A DNA stretch of 7,724 nucleotides from Deltaproteobacteria bacterium (GTDB lineage Bacteria > Desulfobacterota_B > Binatia > UBA9968). The position numbers and the translations under genes were made by a program. Every line of letters begins with the position of its first letter. Within the stretch, counting starts at the first letter, position 1. Shown here in pieces: positions 7,332-7,724 of this stretch. The stretch spans positions 1 through 7,724 of the forward strand of contig JAUXIP010000086.1 of the NCBI GenBank assembly GCA_030620935.1, read 5' to 3'. The notes below the pieces were generated by a model. That model did no database searches. It was not told the DNA's origin and saw only the letters and a list, made by a program, of their open reading frames with translations.

Positions 7332-7359
7332 GGGGCAGAGAAGTAGAGAATCATCGGCT

Positions 7360-7375
7360 CCCGCTGAGGAGCGGG
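7360..7375 (-). repeat. GC-rich hairpin downstream of parB
   Basis: CCCGCT and AGCGGG form a perfect 6-bp stem around a four-base loop, starting 37 bases after the parB stop on the minus strand. It is well placed for a 3'-end stem, but no U-run follows it on the minus strand, so a Rho-independent terminator is not supported. It could stabilise the parB mRNA end or belong to the next transcript's leader. Confidence 0.4.
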
Positions 7376-7411
7376 TCCCCTGCGCTTTTCTGGAGCACCA
7401 CCCTTTTTGCC

Positions 7412-7724
7412 CTAGAGCCCCTGTGCGGTTGACATAACTCCGATGAGGCGCTCTAGGTCCTGTGTTGAATAATACTCGATCTCTATCTTTCCCTTTCCGG
7501 ACCTTGCCCCGTGAACTATTCGTACCTTGGTCCCTAAGGACCGTTGGAGACTTTCTACGATCGAGCGGAGGTTGGGGTCCGCCTCCGGTAGCTTTGGACG
7601 CCTCCTTCGGCCCGACTTAAGGTGCCTGACCAGCTTCTCGGTTTCTCGAGTTGATAACCCTTTTGCTATGACTTCGCGGGCCACGGTTAAAATCAACGGC
7701 TCACTCGCCAGACCCAGTAAGGCA
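7412..7724 (-). CDS. parB: ParB chromosome-partitioning protein, C-terminal part (N-terminus outside window)
   Basis: About 103 codons are visible; the gene enters from the right edge and ends with TAG at 7412. ParB binds parS sites, spreads along DNA as a CTP-dependent clamp and works with the ATPase ParA to segregate the chromosome or a large plasmid. The visible part begins near the end of the HTH domain (ALLGLASEP, then AREVIAKGLSTRETEKLVR), continues through a basic linker (KSGRRRRPK) and ends with the C-terminal dimerisation domain (PNLRSIVESLQRSLGTKVRI, then GKIEIEYYSTQDLERLIGVM). The frame is open to the window edge, so the gene is partial rather than truncated; a TTG at 7694-7696 is not the real start, because the ParB similarity continues upstream of it. 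The N-terminal CTP-binding domain and any parA partner would lie beyond the edge. A chromosomal rather than plasmid origin is favoured by the housekeeping neighbours but is not proven. Confidence 0.93.
   Translation of the reverse strand, partial: ALLGLASEPLILTVAREVIAKGLSTRETEKLVRHLKSGRRRRPKLPEADPNLRSIVESLQRSLGTKVRIVHGARSGKGKIEIEYYSTQDLERLIGVMSTAQGL

Larger units (their letters stand above)
7026..7411. other. 386-base intergenic region, possibly a structured leader of the cupin gene
   Basis: No convincing gene lies here. The open frames on both strands have low-complexity Pro/Arg-rich translations and no start signals. The region would be the leader or promoter zone of the minus-strand cupin gene. 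It contains several short perfect inverted repeats: 7360-7365 with 7370-7375, 7280-7284 with 7308-7312, 7211-7216 with 7225-7230, and two adjacent dyads at 7311-7321 and 7322-7331. It does not match any riboswitch, tRNA, tmRNA, RNase P or SRP RNA pattern I could recall. I could not place a credible -10/-35 pair. Confidence 0.45.

Noticed and set aside
7000..7332. A 110-codon plus-strand open frame in the intergenic region
   Set aside because: Pro/Arg-rich translation, no ribosome binding site and no recognisable domain; part of it overlaps the cupin start.

Overview
The window looks like bacterial chromosome of moderate GC content (slightly above half by eye), densely packed with ordinary metabolic and housekeeping genes. 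No transposase, phage gene, CRISPR array, tRNA or rRNA is visible. The parB tail at the right edge shows a bacterium and hints that the locus may lie near a replication origin. The short CstA, the DUF255/YyaL protein and the orphan response regulator would fit an environmental lineage of the Desulfobacterota, NC10 or Nitrospirota kind. That placement is a weak inference, because no phylogenetic marker is complete.

Layout. (1) Positions 30-2404, plus strand: a likely three-gene operon of cstA (carbon-starvation / pyruvate-type transporter), a 141-residue CxxC protein with a probable thioredoxin-like fold starting 7 bases after the cstA stop, and a CspA-type cold-shock protein 31 bases further on. 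(2) 2474-2857, minus strand: a stand-alone receiver-domain response regulator. (3) A 147-base divergent spacer, then 3005-3667, plus strand: a class II aldolase/adducin-family protein, followed after 55 bases by 3723-5771: a full-length DUF255/YyaL protein with a thioredoxin-like N-terminus and an (alpha/alpha)6-barrel body. (4) 5835-7025, minus strand: a two-domain cupin protein convergent with yyaL. (5) 7026-7411: 386 bases with no credible gene but several short inverted repeats. (6) 7412-7724, minus strand: the C-terminal part of ParB, running off the window.

How the genes fit together. The cstA group suggests a nutrient-limitation unit in which the transporter is made with a small redox-type protein instead of the usual YbdD/YjiX partner. 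The other genes do not form an obvious single pathway. I did not find a convincing new defence, mobile or biosynthetic system. The most unusual points are the CxxC partner of CstA, the Glu-to-Gln change at the expected catalytic position of the aldolase-family protein, the Lys-to-Arg change in the response regulator, the bicupin whose first cupin domain has lost its metal histidines, and the long possibly structured leader before the cupin gene.
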